64,000 bases of DNA from Monosporascus cannonballus (GCA_004154925.1 QJNS01000009.1:589516-653515); one strand, 5' to 3'; shown: positions 26,001 to 38,343, numbered from the stretch's first letter. The notes: generated from the letters alone by a model not told the origin. Program-made: numbers and translations.

Positions 26001-27823
26001 GCAGCGGCGATGAGACTACGCCAATTGGGTACTACGCAGGGGGTCACCTTCTTTGCTCCTCCAGAAGTGAACCAAAGTATCCGCGACATCTGCATGAAGA
26101 AGGACACTGAGAAGGTTGACTCTAAGGATGTGTAAGTGGATCCTCCGCATCTATAAGGGGCGTCGCTGTTAGGTTGGCCATGTAGAACTGGGAGGCCTCA
26201 AACACATGCGCTTTCAGGGACAAACCAGCTGCCACCTCTGGACGTCTACCACGATGCAGTAAGTGATAGCTAATTCTTGGTAGGATATACTGGCTGCTCA
26301 ACAACACCTGTAATCACCTAGAGTCCCTGCAACCGCTCTTTTATGCTCAAGGAGTTGATTTCTGCAATCGAATGCAAGCGGCGGCGGACTTTCCCGACTT
26401 CCTTGGAGACGATGAGCAACGTGGAGCATACGTCGCAGCCATTCGGCAAACAGAACGTCAAACCTTACAACAACTCTATGCGCCTCAAACCAAGGTGAAA
26501 GCCAAGCCAACTGGTATACGATCTAATCCCCAGATAGCAAAGTTCACTCGTGAGCTAGAAAACAGAAGGAAGGAGTTCCAGGATTCGGGCCAGGCTGTTC
26601 ATGCCTCAGCACTTCAAGAGGTAGAACAAGAACGTGAGATTGAGTACGAAGTGGAAGCGGTACGGCAGGTGAAGAAGCCGACCGCATACACACCTCACAT
26701 GTTTCCTGGTCTGCATAGAGACCTAGAGACGTTCGCCAGGACGGGACGGATGCCTGCAGGGGCTAGCTGCTTCGTTCATGTCCTCAGGTCTCTCGCTAGA
26801 ACTTCTTTGGGACGCAAGTACAAAGTCAACCAGGGAGCGAGCTCCTCTCAGCTGTTCGTATCAACAGAGTTCGAGAAGACTGTCAAACTCGTGATTGAGT
26901 CTGCCAACGACAACTTTATGGTATGGTTTCGGGTACTCTCCTCTGAGCAACGGTTACTAACCCTTTCTTAGCGTCCCGTTAATTGGATACTCTATTCTCC
27001 TACCCCCGAAGCTGCTGTAATCATCACGCCTGAAGAGGCTGAGATTATTCTCCCCATGGTCCGCAAGCTTAACAGCGCAACCTTTCTACTCACCTATGCG
27101 GCACCTGTCACAAGGCGTATGCTTCATTTCAACAATTTGAAGTATTATAGTATACCTTCGCTCCCCAACGCGTGGGCCGCTCCCCAATGGCTAACGACGG
27201 AGCTCGGTTTCTTTGCCGGGAGACTCTACTTCGAATGGTCCGAATACGGAAGCATCTGTCGCATGCTCGGGATTGATGAGTCCGCGCCGATGCTAAACGA
27301 ATCGGACACAACTGAGGCAGACACCAGCGACCAGCTGACCGATTTTGCGACTGAGACCAGTGCTCAAGCTACCACAATTCCGATGACCGACGGCCAGGGA
27401 GACAGCAAAAACATTAAAAACCCCCGCCATAAGTCTCAGTACACAGGTCTCACCCCAAAGCCTTTCACTTTCACGCAAGGGTACCTCGCCGTCCGTAGGC
27501 GAGGTCAGGAGATCTCGCATACGCCGATGGGATTTCTATGTATGGGGAAACCGCTACATGACAACCACGCGTTCTTTAGGCGTGCCGAAACGCCCAAGGA
27601 AAAGAAAGGACTAGTGCCCATGGCATTGGCGCAGGCCGATGGCGGAGACGAGGAATGCCATGGAGAAGATATGGGGGTTGGTGAGTACGATCCTAGCGCA
27701 GTGCTTCAGGGCAACGAAGAGCACGAAGAGATCAAGTACGACGAGTCGGAGTTGTATCACGAGGAGGATGAAGTGGACGCCAAATCATCTGAGAAGGCTC
27801 GTGATCGTGGCGGAAGACGCTGA
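17042..27823 (+). CDS. Giant DUF6606 / DUF3638 / DUF3645 protein (3242 aa)
   Basis: Thirteen exons: 17042-17391, 17452-19286, 19337-20517, 20591-20669, 20720-20894, 20948-21272, 21440-22585, 22743-24872, 24993-25790, 25858-25951, 26005-26131, 26284-26920 and 26972-27823. They sum to 9729 bases with every phase matching, giving 3242 residues, a normal size for this fungal family. The N-terminal DUF6606 region starts near residue 10 (YLRSLFNHIALPAKLPQ). DUF3638 lies about residues 2030-2260 with NMGQGKTS at 2086-2093 and DESD at 2216-2219. DUF3645 is around 2390-2430 (FGHVDVAILLTCLAFYHGG). DEAHTRGTDLKF spans 2672-2683, with the intron falling between DE and AH, and is followed by QAAMRLRQLG. 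The C-terminal part has RPVNWILYSP and TYAAPVTRRMLHFNNL, then an acidic tail. Automatic pipelines sometimes call relatives ubiquitinyl hydrolase; I see nothing that supports that. The ATP-binding look is discussed under findings. All introns are GT-AG except the second (19287-19336), which is GC-AG. The biological role is unknown. Confidence 0.93.
19287..19336 (+). other. GC-AG intron (50 bp) in the giant gene
   Basis: The reading frame of exon 2 must leave at ...SKS and re-enter at ...THWSTKDFPVDL. The only join that keeps the frame and gives a family-like sequence (SKSFLMTHW) removes 50 bases starting GCGAGG and ending GGCTATAG, with a branch-like GCTAAT 12 bases before the end. The 5' splice site is therefore GC, not GT. 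Confidence 0.75.
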
Positions 27824-29255
27824 AGAGAGAACGCAAATGTCAGCTCTTATGCCAGGGCCCAGAACCCGCTTGGCATCTGTACCTATCTCCTTGGCTTTAT
27901 TTGCAATGTCGCTCGATACTTGTAGGTCTAGGGTACCGTTCGATCTTTACTTGCAATGATAAAATTTTGCTCCGCCGTGATGTACCAATGGAGGCAACCT
28001 ATGGGCTGATGGGTCCTTATTAACTTGTTACCCACTGCCGGACCCTGCTGAGATCCCGTCTGTGTGATCCCAGAATGCGGCAGGGGTTGCTTTCTAATAC
28101 AAGCTAGGGAACAAAATCACTCGATAAGCAGTGACAGCCAATACCTATCCACGTTATCGGGTTCCTAATCTGTGAATTGGGGACTCCCTGGGTCTTGCTC
28201 TTTACCGAGGTAGTAAGGTTCCTATTACACTTTGCCTAGTTAATGTTGAGAAAGCGGATCTGGTGGACTGGCCGTACTGTCACGTTAGTGCGGAACCTTG
28301 GAACCCCCCCGCCTATTTTCTCATGGAAAGATATTAACCCAATATGTGCCTAGGTATGAAGGTACATCGCTCTAACCATCAGTAACAAGCCGGCTGTAAC
28401 GGCCCCAAGCTAGTGCCTGGCTACTAGAGTTAATTAAAGCCGTATAAAGAGGAAGGTGTTATATGGAGGGTCAGGTGGGAGACTCGTCTGGAAGAAGCAC
28501 GAGGGCGCCTTCAGGGCCGACAACTCCACACCACCTACCAGTTTTTATGCTTAAAATAAGGTTCGTATCACCGTCCCACAATGACAGGTCCTATCACCGA
28601 TGCATGTCTCCGCCGCTGGATTAGACCGTGGCACCGGATTCATCTGGCTTGCGGGCTTGGGCAGTTGGCATCAATTCCATTGCGAACTTGGATGTGCCCG
28701 CCCTACATCATTGAGGTTGTCGTTATTATCCAATCAATTCGGCTTTGTTCCCGAATACCATCTCCGTACGACCTTAATTTATAACCGGTTTGCTTCGAGG
28801 CTTACTACCACATCTCATGAACCTGTTAAACATTGAGATACATAGACATTATCATTCTGCCGCATTGAATTTATCTTGATTGCCATGGCGCGGAGCTTCC
28901 TACCTCGGCAAACTGCCCCGGGTTGCGATACCCCACTGCCCAGCCACCGCTCCGACGCATGACGATCGTTCACCATCTGGATCCACCATCACGGGGTTTG
29001 GGAACAGATATTTCGCCGCAATCCCCTGCACCTATCATGACCATGAACATGTGCCGTATCCGGTTTAACTGAATAGTTGCTTCCCTACGCACCCCAGCCC
29101 GCGATCACGATACTGGCTGTCCAAGACTGCGGTAGACCTCAGAACGATTCGATGGAGCTAACATAGTACTTCTCTTGCGCCCTTATATAACTTTCCCATA
29201 TACCTCTCCTTTACACATCCATTGCTCCAGCCTCAGCCGCAATTTTCCTGTCGAG
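27824..29255. other. Intergenic region between giant gene and propeller gene
   Basis: About 1.4 kb with no coding pattern. Several short open frames (near 28581-28836) have no recognised domain. A TTATATAA-like element at 29183-29190 lies about 70 bases before the ATG of the next gene and could be its TATA box. Nothing else is seen. Confidence 0.5.
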
Positions 29256-30902
29256 ATGGTTAAGAGAATCAGGGGGCTATCATCAGTGACCTCGGAGTCT
29301 TCTCCACCACGGTCAACCGCGCCTCCGGCTGCCGACCCATTGAGCTTGACTTTCTACCGGCAATCAGCGAGGCGCTTTATCTTCAGCAACAATGTGCCTC
29401 TCGCCAGCCTAGTTCCGGGAGAGGTCGTCGATCTGGATCTTATGCACCCAATAGTTGGTGATGCGTCTACACCATGTATTTATGCTCTCCAGAGCGGCGC
29501 CTTGGATATCAGCTCGAGCTCAACATCCACTGTTTCCCAGTCGGCCCGCTATGTTGGCGGAGTGAACCCATATGCGGTGTATGAAGTCGATGTTCAGAGG
29601 ATCGACTCGCACTCCCAAGGCGCCGGTCAGAGCCTCGAGGTTGTCCTGGAATTTAGTACTGCTAATAAGCAGACGCGCTTACAGATTGCCGCCATCTATC
29701 CGAGTGCCGGGGCTGCGTTCGAGGTGCGGATCCTGAAGAATGGCCTGGTGGCTCGCAGGTCGCCGCTCTTCAGTGGTGCCGCCCCTGAAGCCCCCTATAA
29801 GCTCCACGTGCAACTGACGGGAGTTAGCCTGAACGCCTCCTACACTAAGAACGGGCAGACGGTCTATCTGGGCCGCGTCCACCCGGACAACGATTTCCGG
29901 GAGCAGCTAGACCTGCGACAGCGCAAGACGGCGCTGGGCTCGACCTTCAACATTCTCACCATCCTGCCGCCCCGCTCGCGGGTCGTCCTGGGTCGCGTCT
30001 CTTCGTACCTAACGGCCGGCCTCGGACAGGCGGATATTAGGAACATCACGTACCGTGATGGCGCGCCCTATATCGAAGACAGCCGTCTCTGGTTCACCTT
30101 CACCGCCCGCGGCATCGGTACCGGTGACTGCTCGCAGGGGGTCATGAGCCTGGACCCAAGCACCTCGGATTTCCGCTTCGAGGGCACCATCGTCTTCGAC
30201 CACGGCGATGGTCTCCTGCGAAACGACTACGCGTCGCATCTCTTCTACGACGAGGTGGCGCGCGTGTGGCGGGCCTGGGTGTGCGACTTTGGCGGTTCTG
30301 CGAACCTTGAAGGGCGCGGTCCCACGGGCCTAATCGTCGCGGAGTCCCCGCGCGATCCGCGGCGCGGATTTACCGTCATGCGGGCGTCCGTCCTGTCAAA
30401 TATCACCGGTGGCCGCCACGAGGACCCCTGCGGCTTCTACGACGCCGACGTAGGAAAGTGGCGCCTGATCACGACAGCCATGCAGAACAGTTTCAGGGCC
30501 ACGTTGTTCGAATCGGCCAACTGGAACGGCCCCTTCGCGCGGGTGGGCGACCCCGTCACGCACAACAGCACGGGCACGCTGATCCAAAAGATCGGGAACA
30601 GCCGCTACGTCCTCGCGGGCAGCGACGAGGGCGCCATCTTCGTCTACTCGTACCCGGGGCTCCTGGAGCTGGGGAAGCTGAAGATGGACCTGCCGCCGTT
30701 CACGCCGGGACGCAACTCCCGCGTCTGGCCCAACATCTTCCCGCTGCCCGCCGGGTACCCCGCCCGCTACATGGCCTTCATGATGGACCGCGCCAACTTC
30801 CCCGGCGTCACGGGCGATACCTGGAGCTACGGTGCCTTGTACATCTACTGGGCCTTCACCGACGACATCTCGTCTACCGACTACGAGTTCGCCCCCAGGT
30901 GA
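29256..30902 (+). CDS. GH43-like five-bladed beta-propeller protein
   Basis: One exon of 548 residues from the ATG at 29256; the upstream open frame begins only with TTG. The N-terminal half (about residues 40-270) has beta-rich segments such as YAVYEVDVQRI and LEVVLEFSTANKQTRLQIAAIYP, suggesting a jelly-roll or concanavalin-like domain. The second half (about 280-540) has repeated blade-like strands: DSRLWFTFTARG, YDEVARVWRAWVCDFGG, RHEDPCGFYDADVGKWRL, NSRYVLAGSDEGAIFVYSYPG and RYMAFMMDR. The EDPCGFYD..KWRL element resembles the E/D-P...GKWYL blades of GH43/GH32-type glycoside hydrolases. No signal peptide is present (MVKRIRGLSSVTSESS), so the protein would be cytosolic unless a start upstream is missed. 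The 3' half is markedly GC-rich at third positions. Enzymatic activity is not established; the fold assignment is an inference from strand pattern. Confidence 0.75.
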   Translation: MVKRIRGLSSVTSESSPPRSTAPPAADPLSLTFYRQSARRFIFSNNVPLASLVPGEVVDLDLMHPIVGDASTPCIYALQSGALDISSSSTSTVSQSARYVGGVNPYAVYEVDVQRIDSHSQGAGQSLEVVLEFSTANKQTRLQIAAIYPSAGAAFEVRILKNGLVARRSPLFSGAAPEAPYKLHVQLTGVSLNASYTKNGQTVYLGRVHPDNDFREQLDLRQRKTALGSTFNILTILPPRSRVVLGRVSSYLTAGLGQADIRNITYRDGAPYIEDSRLWFTFTARGIGTGDCSQGVMSLDPSTSDFRFEGTIVFDHGDGLLRNDYASHLFYDEVARVWRAWVCDFGGSANLEGRGPTGLIVAESPRDPRRGFTVMRASVLSNITGGRHEDPCGFYDADVGKWRLITTAMQNSFRATLFESANWNGPFARVGDPVTHNSTGTLIQKIGNSRYVLAGSDEGAIFVYSYPGLLELGKLKMDLPPFTPGRNSRVWPNIFPLPAGYPARYMAFMMDRANFPGVTGDTWSYGALYIYWAFTDDISSTDYEFAPR

Positions 30903-31512
30903 GGTGAGTTTGATGTTGGCTTGGCTTGGATATTTCGCATCTGGATTTTCTACGCGCTGGGTCATACTGCACTTGGGTTATATTGCGATTCGCAATTGGA
31001 TGATTTTATGGCACGGTTGTCCATCTTCACTACCCTCCTTGGTAACCATACGTTTGTTTTTACACTCTTTTGAAGGTCTGATGCTAGCGATTTTCAGCAT
31101 GTCTGGGAGTAAGATGCCCCTTGATGCATCTTGTTTGTTGCGCTTGGCTCCACTCCCCGATTTATACCAGGTCAGGGAACAGTTAGCAGTAATTCAACTT
31201 GAAATACAGAAAAATCGAAAAATCGAGGTGCCGACCCTGCCGCGTGTCTAATGCAGCAGACCCTGACAGTACCGGTTCTTACCATCTCATTGGGTGGTTA
31301 CATTATAGTTGTCGTGGAATAGGGGTATCTGTGTTAGTCATCAAGCTCCACAGCACCCGGAAGAACCTTATCCCGGCGCTCCCACAGTATATAGAGAGCT
31401 TCCTAGCTACCGCTCCTTGGAGCTCAATTCTAGTCAGACAATTATCACTTCCCACACTCCATGCAACCTTTTCTCGCGATCAGCCTAACTGTGACAATAG
31501 TTCAAGACCTGG
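30903..31512. other. 3' flank of the propeller gene up to the retroelement
   Basis: Ordinary-GC sequence with no gene seen; it stops abruptly at the target-site duplication of the outer retroelement. The last bases (ACATC at 31513-31517) are one copy of that duplication. Confidence 0.55.
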
Positions 31513-31517
31513 ACATC
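31513..31517. repeat. Target-site duplication ACATC (left)
   Basis: Five bases, identical to 45436-45440, flanking the outer LTR element. They show that the two LTRs belong to one insertion. Confidence 0.8.
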
Positions 31518-31759
31518 TATGAAACCCTGACATCACACACAGAAGCATATAACTGAAGAAAAGTGTATTAACAGGTTGCCCTGGACCTCTAGAAGGTCCT
31601 AGCTAAAAGGTAAGAGTAACAAACCCTCCTTTTATACATATAAATGCAACTGTAGCTAAGAGGAAAAGATACCGGGGGTGCATAAAGTAGTCTCGTTTCA
31701 GGAGGTAATCAAACTAAGCTAAGGCTTGGCTGTTTGATCGACTTCAACTAGGTCTGATA
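31518..31759 (-). repeat. LTR of the outer element (left copy)
   Basis: 242 bp, beginning TATGAAACCCTGACATCAC and ending GTCTGATA on the plus strand. The canonical TG...CA ends have been turned into TA...TA by RIP-type changes. It is less AT-rich than the interior of the element. Confidence 0.88.
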
Positions 31760-31770
31760 AACCTCCCAGC
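31760..31770 (-). other. Candidate polypurine tract of the outer element
   Basis: On the minus strand the bases next to the left LTR read GCTGGGAGGTT, purine-rich in a region that otherwise has lost nearly all G and C. Its place matches a plus-strand primer site for an element running on the minus strand. Confidence 0.45.
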
Positions 31771-33120
31771 TATTAGGAAATAATAGCTAAAACTATCACA
31801 AATACCAAATAATTGCCTAAAAAGGAAATACCGTAATAATTAGCTTTAAAAAAATAAACATAAAAAAGGCGGATATCGCCGAAGCTTTAACATATTTAAA
31901 GTTACGACAAAAAAATTTCTAATAGAATTTGAACTTATGTTTTTAACTGTTAAAACCTTGACATTATACCGTTAAATTACAAAAGCTTTGTCAAAAAGTT
32001 TCCTTACTAATTTTACTTTTAAGGTGATTTAAAGATAACAATAGAAAAAATGGTAAAAAAAAAACGATAAAAAATCGAAAATAATAGCCTTTTATTATTA
32101 GGCAACATCTAAGATAAATTAATATTTTTAGGCTTTTTTTAACCTTAAAGTAATATCTCGAAAATTTAATAGTTTAACGAGTTTTTAATGCTGTTAACAT
32201 TTTAAGAATTTAATTAAATTATTTGCTATTATGGCGTTAATAAGCGTTTATTCGATTCTTATTTTCTTATTACGTAAATTTCGCGAAATTAATAATTATA
32301 AATATTGACGTATAATTTTTTAAATAATTAAACGTATTATTTATATATTAATTATTTTAATAATTAAATTTTCACTTAATTTTAACCTAATGATGTTAAA
32401 TAAGTTTAATATAAAACACTTCCCTTAACGGTTTATAAAAAGGCTTATAACATTATTTTCGTATTTAAAATAATAATTATATTTTGCTTACTTGCTCTTT
32501 ATATAAAAAATTACCGAAAAGTAATAATAAATTTTTTTAAAAGTTTTTCTAGTTAGGGTTATTTGCGAAAAAGATATTATTTATAAATAGGAAGAATCGT
32601 ACGTTAGGATTTTCGTTATTTCCGAATTCCAGAAATAAAGTACGTATGAAATAAGCGTAAAAAATAGTTTTATTAATAACATTAAGATACGTAAAATTTG
32701 TATTTTTGCAATAACGAAATAAATAAAAAATGGATTTTAATTAAATCTGGTCAAATAACGATAATTCCGCACAATATATTTTCGATTTCTTTAAAATATG
32801 ACTTTTTTAACATTGCCGGCATTTTGCCTTAATATTTTTTAAGATTCTTTTATTTAAAAATTTTAAAAAAACCTTTTTAAATTTAAATAATTCGAAACGT
32901 ATGTATAACTTTTTCCAGTAAATATCTTATAATAACCGTAATTTCTTTGCTATGCGGTTTTATAAGATACGTATCTTATAAATTTTTTATAACATTTTAA
33001 GGTTATTAATATAAAACCATTACGTTAAGTTTTCGAGAAATTTTTCGATATATATTATATCGAAAATTCAATATAATATAGTTATATCGTTAATATAAAA
33101 AGATTACGTTAACTATTTAT

Positions 33121-33327
33121 TGTAAGATAATGGACAGCTGTAAGCTGGGGTAAGGTGATTTCCGACTAGTTACAGAGCGTATTCCAAGAAGTAAATATAT
33201 TAGGTTATTTCCATCTAGCGTTTCTTACTAGCTGCCAGATGGTAGATTTATATTAATAAGTGGGTCGGTAACTAATCGGTAGCTGGTCAGTTACCAACCT
33301 TATCCTTATAAGGGTTATATTTTTACA
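33121..33327 (-). repeat. LTR of the inner element (left copy)
   Basis: 207 bp, beginning TGTAAGATAATGG and ending with the RIP-damaged TTTTTACA. Its other copy ends TCTTACA, so the ancestral ends TGTAAGA...TCTTACA form a perfect 7-bp inverted repeat. Confidence 0.88.
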
Positions 33328-35790
33328 ATTATTTTCTTTTTTTTAAATTATTTATTTTTAATAGTATTATTATTAATTTGATATAACGTATTTTGCAAAT
33401 TTGATTACGTATATTTGCCAATAATTTACCGTTATATTATGTTATAAATAATTACCGTAACAATTAATACATATTGTATTATGTAATTAATTATATTTTG
33501 CTTAATTTCTCATTTTAATCTGTTTTTAATTTTACTTTATTTATTCTTTTTTTTCCTTTTTGCGCTTATATTTCCATTTTTTATGTACGCGTTCCGTTCG
33601 ATTTCTCGTTTTCCTTTATTTTTATTTTATTTTCTCCGTTTATTTTACATATTATTTCCGTTCGTTATATCTTTTTTTTATAAAAAGTTCTCAAAACATA
33701 ATATTTTAATGTTAATGAAAATTAGGAATTTTTTAACGTTAGCTTTTTGATGCCGATAATAAAATAAATATTAATCGTATTACGGATAATAATAAGTCGT
33801 AATATATTTATATAATACAATATTATTTCGATTATTATACGATTTACGTTTAAATTCCGGATATTTTAAATTACGTCGTAATTAATTATTATTGTGACAT
33901 TTTTCGTACAGTAAATAATTATTTTTAATATTATTAATATCATTTTTAGTTTTTATTTAAATTTTAATCGTTTATAAAAATACCGCTTAAACGATTTTTT
34001 AATACGTTATTAATAATTAGGAATTAATCGACGAATTTAAAAAAGCTTATATTACAGATATTTAATACGAACATTTTAACTTAATTACGATCGGTTATCG
34101 ATTTAACGTTTTTTGTAAGGCTAAATTCGCTTTTAATGCAATTATTATTAAAAAAATATTATTTCTTTAATATAATTAAAATTAATTTTCGATTATTTAT
34201 TATAGTTACGGAAATTTAATTTTAACGCCGTTTTATAAGTTTATAAATTTAAATCTTTTTTATAAATTTTACGGTTTTTTTAGTATTCCGTAATTAATTT
34301 TCGATTAAGCATAATTTTAAGATATTCTTATAAATAAAGTAATTTTCGAAAACCGTTATATCGTTATATTTCTTATTTATAAATATTTTCCGCCAGTTTT
34401 CCGACGTTTTAACGAAATTTTAATACTTATTAATAACTATAATTAAAAAATGGTTTTACCGTCAAAATTATTACCAAATCTAAATATATTAACTATTTCA
34501 AAAATAACGCTTTATTTTCGATTAGTAATACATTATATTCCGGTTATTTAGGCCTTATTTTTCGTAAAAAATAAAACGTTTTAAATTGTTTTTAAGTTTT
34601 ACGCTTAATTAGTTTAATAAACGTACCCGCTTTTTATTATCGTATACTTTTTAATTATTTTCCGATATTTCTGTATTAATTTCTTTAATACGCTTATTAA
34701 AAATTAATTAACGCAAAACTTAATAATTAAATGCGAAGTTTTGTTTTCGAAATAAAGCTTTAACTTTTTTATATCGTTTATGTATTTCCGATTAATATAC
34801 GATAAGGTAATTATTTACTAAAAATTAAAAAATAATTATATAATTAAATAATATTATAATATTAATATTTTTATTTTACTTAAAATTATTTTTTATAATT
34901 TTTATAACTATTAAGCGATTAAATTTTAATTAAGCTATTATTATTTTGCGGTTTTTAAATTATTTTATTTTTTATATACGTATTTATTTATTTTTCGTAA
35001 CGTTATAACATTTTAAATATGTATTTAAAATATTCTTAAGGTTTTTATTATATTATATTTAGCAGGTTAACTTTTTTATTTAATTAGATATTTATATTGC
35101 CCCCAGTTATTTCGGTAATGAACGATATGTTTTATTATTTAATTTTTTTTGTTCCTGTATTAAGTCCGGTAATGCTATTTGGACGTCGCCCTGTTTTCGA
35201 TTATATTACGGTTTTAATAAGGATATTAAAATTATATTATATGTCCGTTAATACGTAATAAGAAAAATTATTTTGTATGCTTAAGAACTTATTTATTTTT
35301 TAATCGTAATCTAGATATAAATAAATACGAATTTTCTATTTTTAAATTTAAAGTTTTTAGTTAATAAATTTATTTATTACCTTAATTATAATTCTATAAA
35401 TATATAATATTAATTATAATATTTTTTAGGCTGTCGTTATTTCTTTTAATGTTCCTATATTATTTAATAAATAGTTATTATTTTTTAAAGCATTTTTAAT
35501 TCTTTATATTTATTTTTTAAATTTTTATAAGAGGTATTTTATTATTTTTAAATAATACCTATATAAGGCTTTAAACGAAAAACGGCCGGTAAATACGTTT
35601 TGTATATTATTATATGCGAATCCCGTATTTCGTAATAGCTTTATTTAATTATTTTAATATTTATTAATATAATTACGGAAATAATATTTTAAAATTAATA
35701 AAAACGTTCAATTTATTTATCGATTTACGGATAATAAATAATTAATATTTATTATTTTATTTTTCGTTTTTTATAAAATTTCGTCCAAAA

Positions 35791-36069
35791 TTAATTAATT
35801 AATAATATGTTTTTATGATTAATAATTCCAGTTAATATACCGACTTTATATTTAATTTCGTTATAAAGTAATCGGGCTAATTCGGTTACCGTTAAAGTTT
35901 TAATTATAAAGATAAATAATTTTAGTTTCGTAAAATAGTTAATAATTACCAGGATTACGTCGTATTTTAGCTGGTTTAAACTTAGCTTTTTAGAAAATCT
36001 CGTGATAAAATTTAATAAGATTTTTTTAAAAAAGTTATTTAAGTAACGGTAAAGATTATAATTATCCAT
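35791..36069 (-). pseudogene. Integrase core remnant of the inner element
   Basis: A 92-codon open piece in which KILLNFITRFSKK and YDVILVIINYFTKLKLFI correspond to the integrase core W..ISMDFI..LP and YDAILVVVDRLTKMAHFI of gypsy elements. The first catalytic Asp (MDFI) is Asn here (LNFI). The NHKN near the end stands where the second Asp motif is expected. Confidence 0.75.
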
Positions 36070-37679
36070 GTAGTTTATGGCGTGGTTTTATTATGCCTTA
36101 ATAATTTAAATATTACTTAATATATTTTCGGATATTATTCGTTATATTTTTTTTAATAAAACCTTTTAGCTATTAATGTTAACGTATAAAAATATCTTAT
36201 ATATTTTCTCCTTATATTATTATGGTATTAATTAATTAATTATTTCCGTAAAATGTCTTAGAACGGGATTACGAATATATTCCGATAATACAAAACTTTA
36301 TTTAAATCCAAGAAATATTTTCCTTTTATTTCGGCTTAATATTTAATTATCCGTATTAATTTTATAATATTTAAGTCCTTAATTTATAACTTTCGAATTT
36401 AATTGTAAAATTATCGGGAAATTTTCGACTAAAGTACTATTTTGTTTTTAAATAATTTTTTTGTTAAAGAACGTAAAACGTATTAATTATAAATAATAAT
36501 TTTAATATTAATTTTGTCTTTTTTAAATTTTTCGAAATTCGATCGTAATACGGTTATAATTTGCGGTTATTATTATTTAACCGTTAATGGTATTATTATT
36601 ACGATTTGCGTTTATACTATTATTCGCAAACGACGAATTCGATAAATATATAAATTTTTGCTTTTTTGGTTTTTCGAAAGTTTCGTGTAATTATATAATA
36701 AAAGTTTTCTGCTTTCTTTATGCGCATAATAATTATTTGAATTTCCGTTATTTAAAACCTATTTAGGAATTTTGTAATAAATTAATTTGGCGTAATTTTT
36801 ATAAGATCTTTTACTTTTTTATAATACTTTAAATCGTATTTTATATCTGTAACCATTTTTCGTACGTTTTTTAATATATTATTTGTAAATCCGAATTTTT
36901 TAAATAACGTAAGAATTACGTTTTTATACGCGATTTCCCTTAATATATAATCCGGGCGTTTAAATAGCTTATTTACCGGGTTGGCAACGTTCGGTTAATA
37001 TTAGATTTTAAAATTAAATTACGTAAAACGATAAATTTATCGAGTTAATTTCTTTTTAAAGTTACGTACCGGCACCTTTATTATATTCTTTAACGCGATA
37101 TAATTAATAAGTATTAAGAAAGTTCTTTCCGTACTCTTAAGGTCTTACCGTTAATATTTTAAGCTTTTTATAATTATTAATAGTTTTTATTATTTTATAA
37201 TTTATTGTTTTTCGGTTGAACTTATTTTTCGCGATTAATATATAATTAAGCCTTAATATTTTCCGTATTTTTTAAAAAGTATTCTTAATATAGTTTTTAC
37301 TATAACGTTTATTTTAACTCTGGTATTTTTGATATTATCTTAATGTCGGAAAATATTCGCCGATTAAAAATATTTTTTAAAGTTCGGAACGCCTTTTTAA
37401 CTTTTTCGAATTACCGGAATTTTGCTATTTTTTTGCTTTGCGTTTTTTTTAAGAATTCAATAATAGGTTCGGTAATGCGTAAATAATAAGCGATAAATTT
37501 TCGATAAAAATTCGTAAATTTTAAAAGTATTTAAATATTATAAGTTAATTTTAACTTTAGTTATATTTCGATAATATCGACTTATCGGTAACCCATTTCT
37601 AACTCGTTAGTATTAATAATAAATTTTAAAAAATTTAATTTTTTTAAACAAAATTCGTATTTAAACGTTTTGGCAAATA

Positions 37680-38343
37680 ATTAACTGGAAAGATTTTGCA
37701 TATTTCTTTTCGTTATTCAAATAAATAATTATATTATTTAAATATATTACTTATATGTAATTAATGAATTTAATTAATATTGTATATATATAAGCTTAAA
37801 ACGTAATTAACGCGTTAATAAGGTTAAATAATATAACCGTATATTTAAATTAACCGTACCATATTTAGAAAGCTGTTTTTTATTAATTGTTTTTTTTAAT
37901 TTTAATACTGTAATAAATATCGTTAAAATTAAATTTCGAAAATACTTTAATTAATTTTAGGCGATCCATCAATTTTAAAATTAAAAATAAAAGATATTGA
38001 TTTTTTATTATTACCCGATTTAACCCTTTATAATTAACGTATAATGAAAAACTGCCGTTTTTCTTGGGCATAAATAATACTGGTACTTTTACGTCTGTTT
38101 TTAAATAACGTATACGGCTTGTTTTTAAGTTTTTTCGGATATATTTTTCGAATAATTTTTTAAGCTTCCGAAATAAGGTAAATGAGGCCGAATAAAGGCG
38201 TTTTCTTTCGGATCAGGTTTATTACATATTTTGCCTTTAATAATTAAAATATTCTTTTTGTTATTTTTTCGGCATATATTCGCCGGAAATTTTTTAGGTA
38301 TATAAAAAAATCGATTATTTCTTATTTTAGTTATTTTCTGCAT
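37680..38343 (-). pseudogene. Reverse transcriptase remnant of the inner element
   Basis: Two open pieces (38343-38125 and 38071-37883) and their interrupted continuation. The second reads KKNGSFSLYVNYKGLNRVI, matching the gypsy RT segment KKDGS.R.CVDYRGLN with Asp and Cys already changed. It is followed by KFNFNDIYYSI, from the segment that normally carries a catalytic Asp. At 37744-37733 the Y-x-D-D box reads YLNN: both catalytic aspartates have become asparagine. Confidence 0.8.

Noticed and set aside
26217..26265. A mini-exon (between TTTCAG and GTAAGTG) inside the intron at 26132-26283
   Set aside because: Including it breaks the continuous VDSKDVIYWLLNNTC reading that matches relatives.
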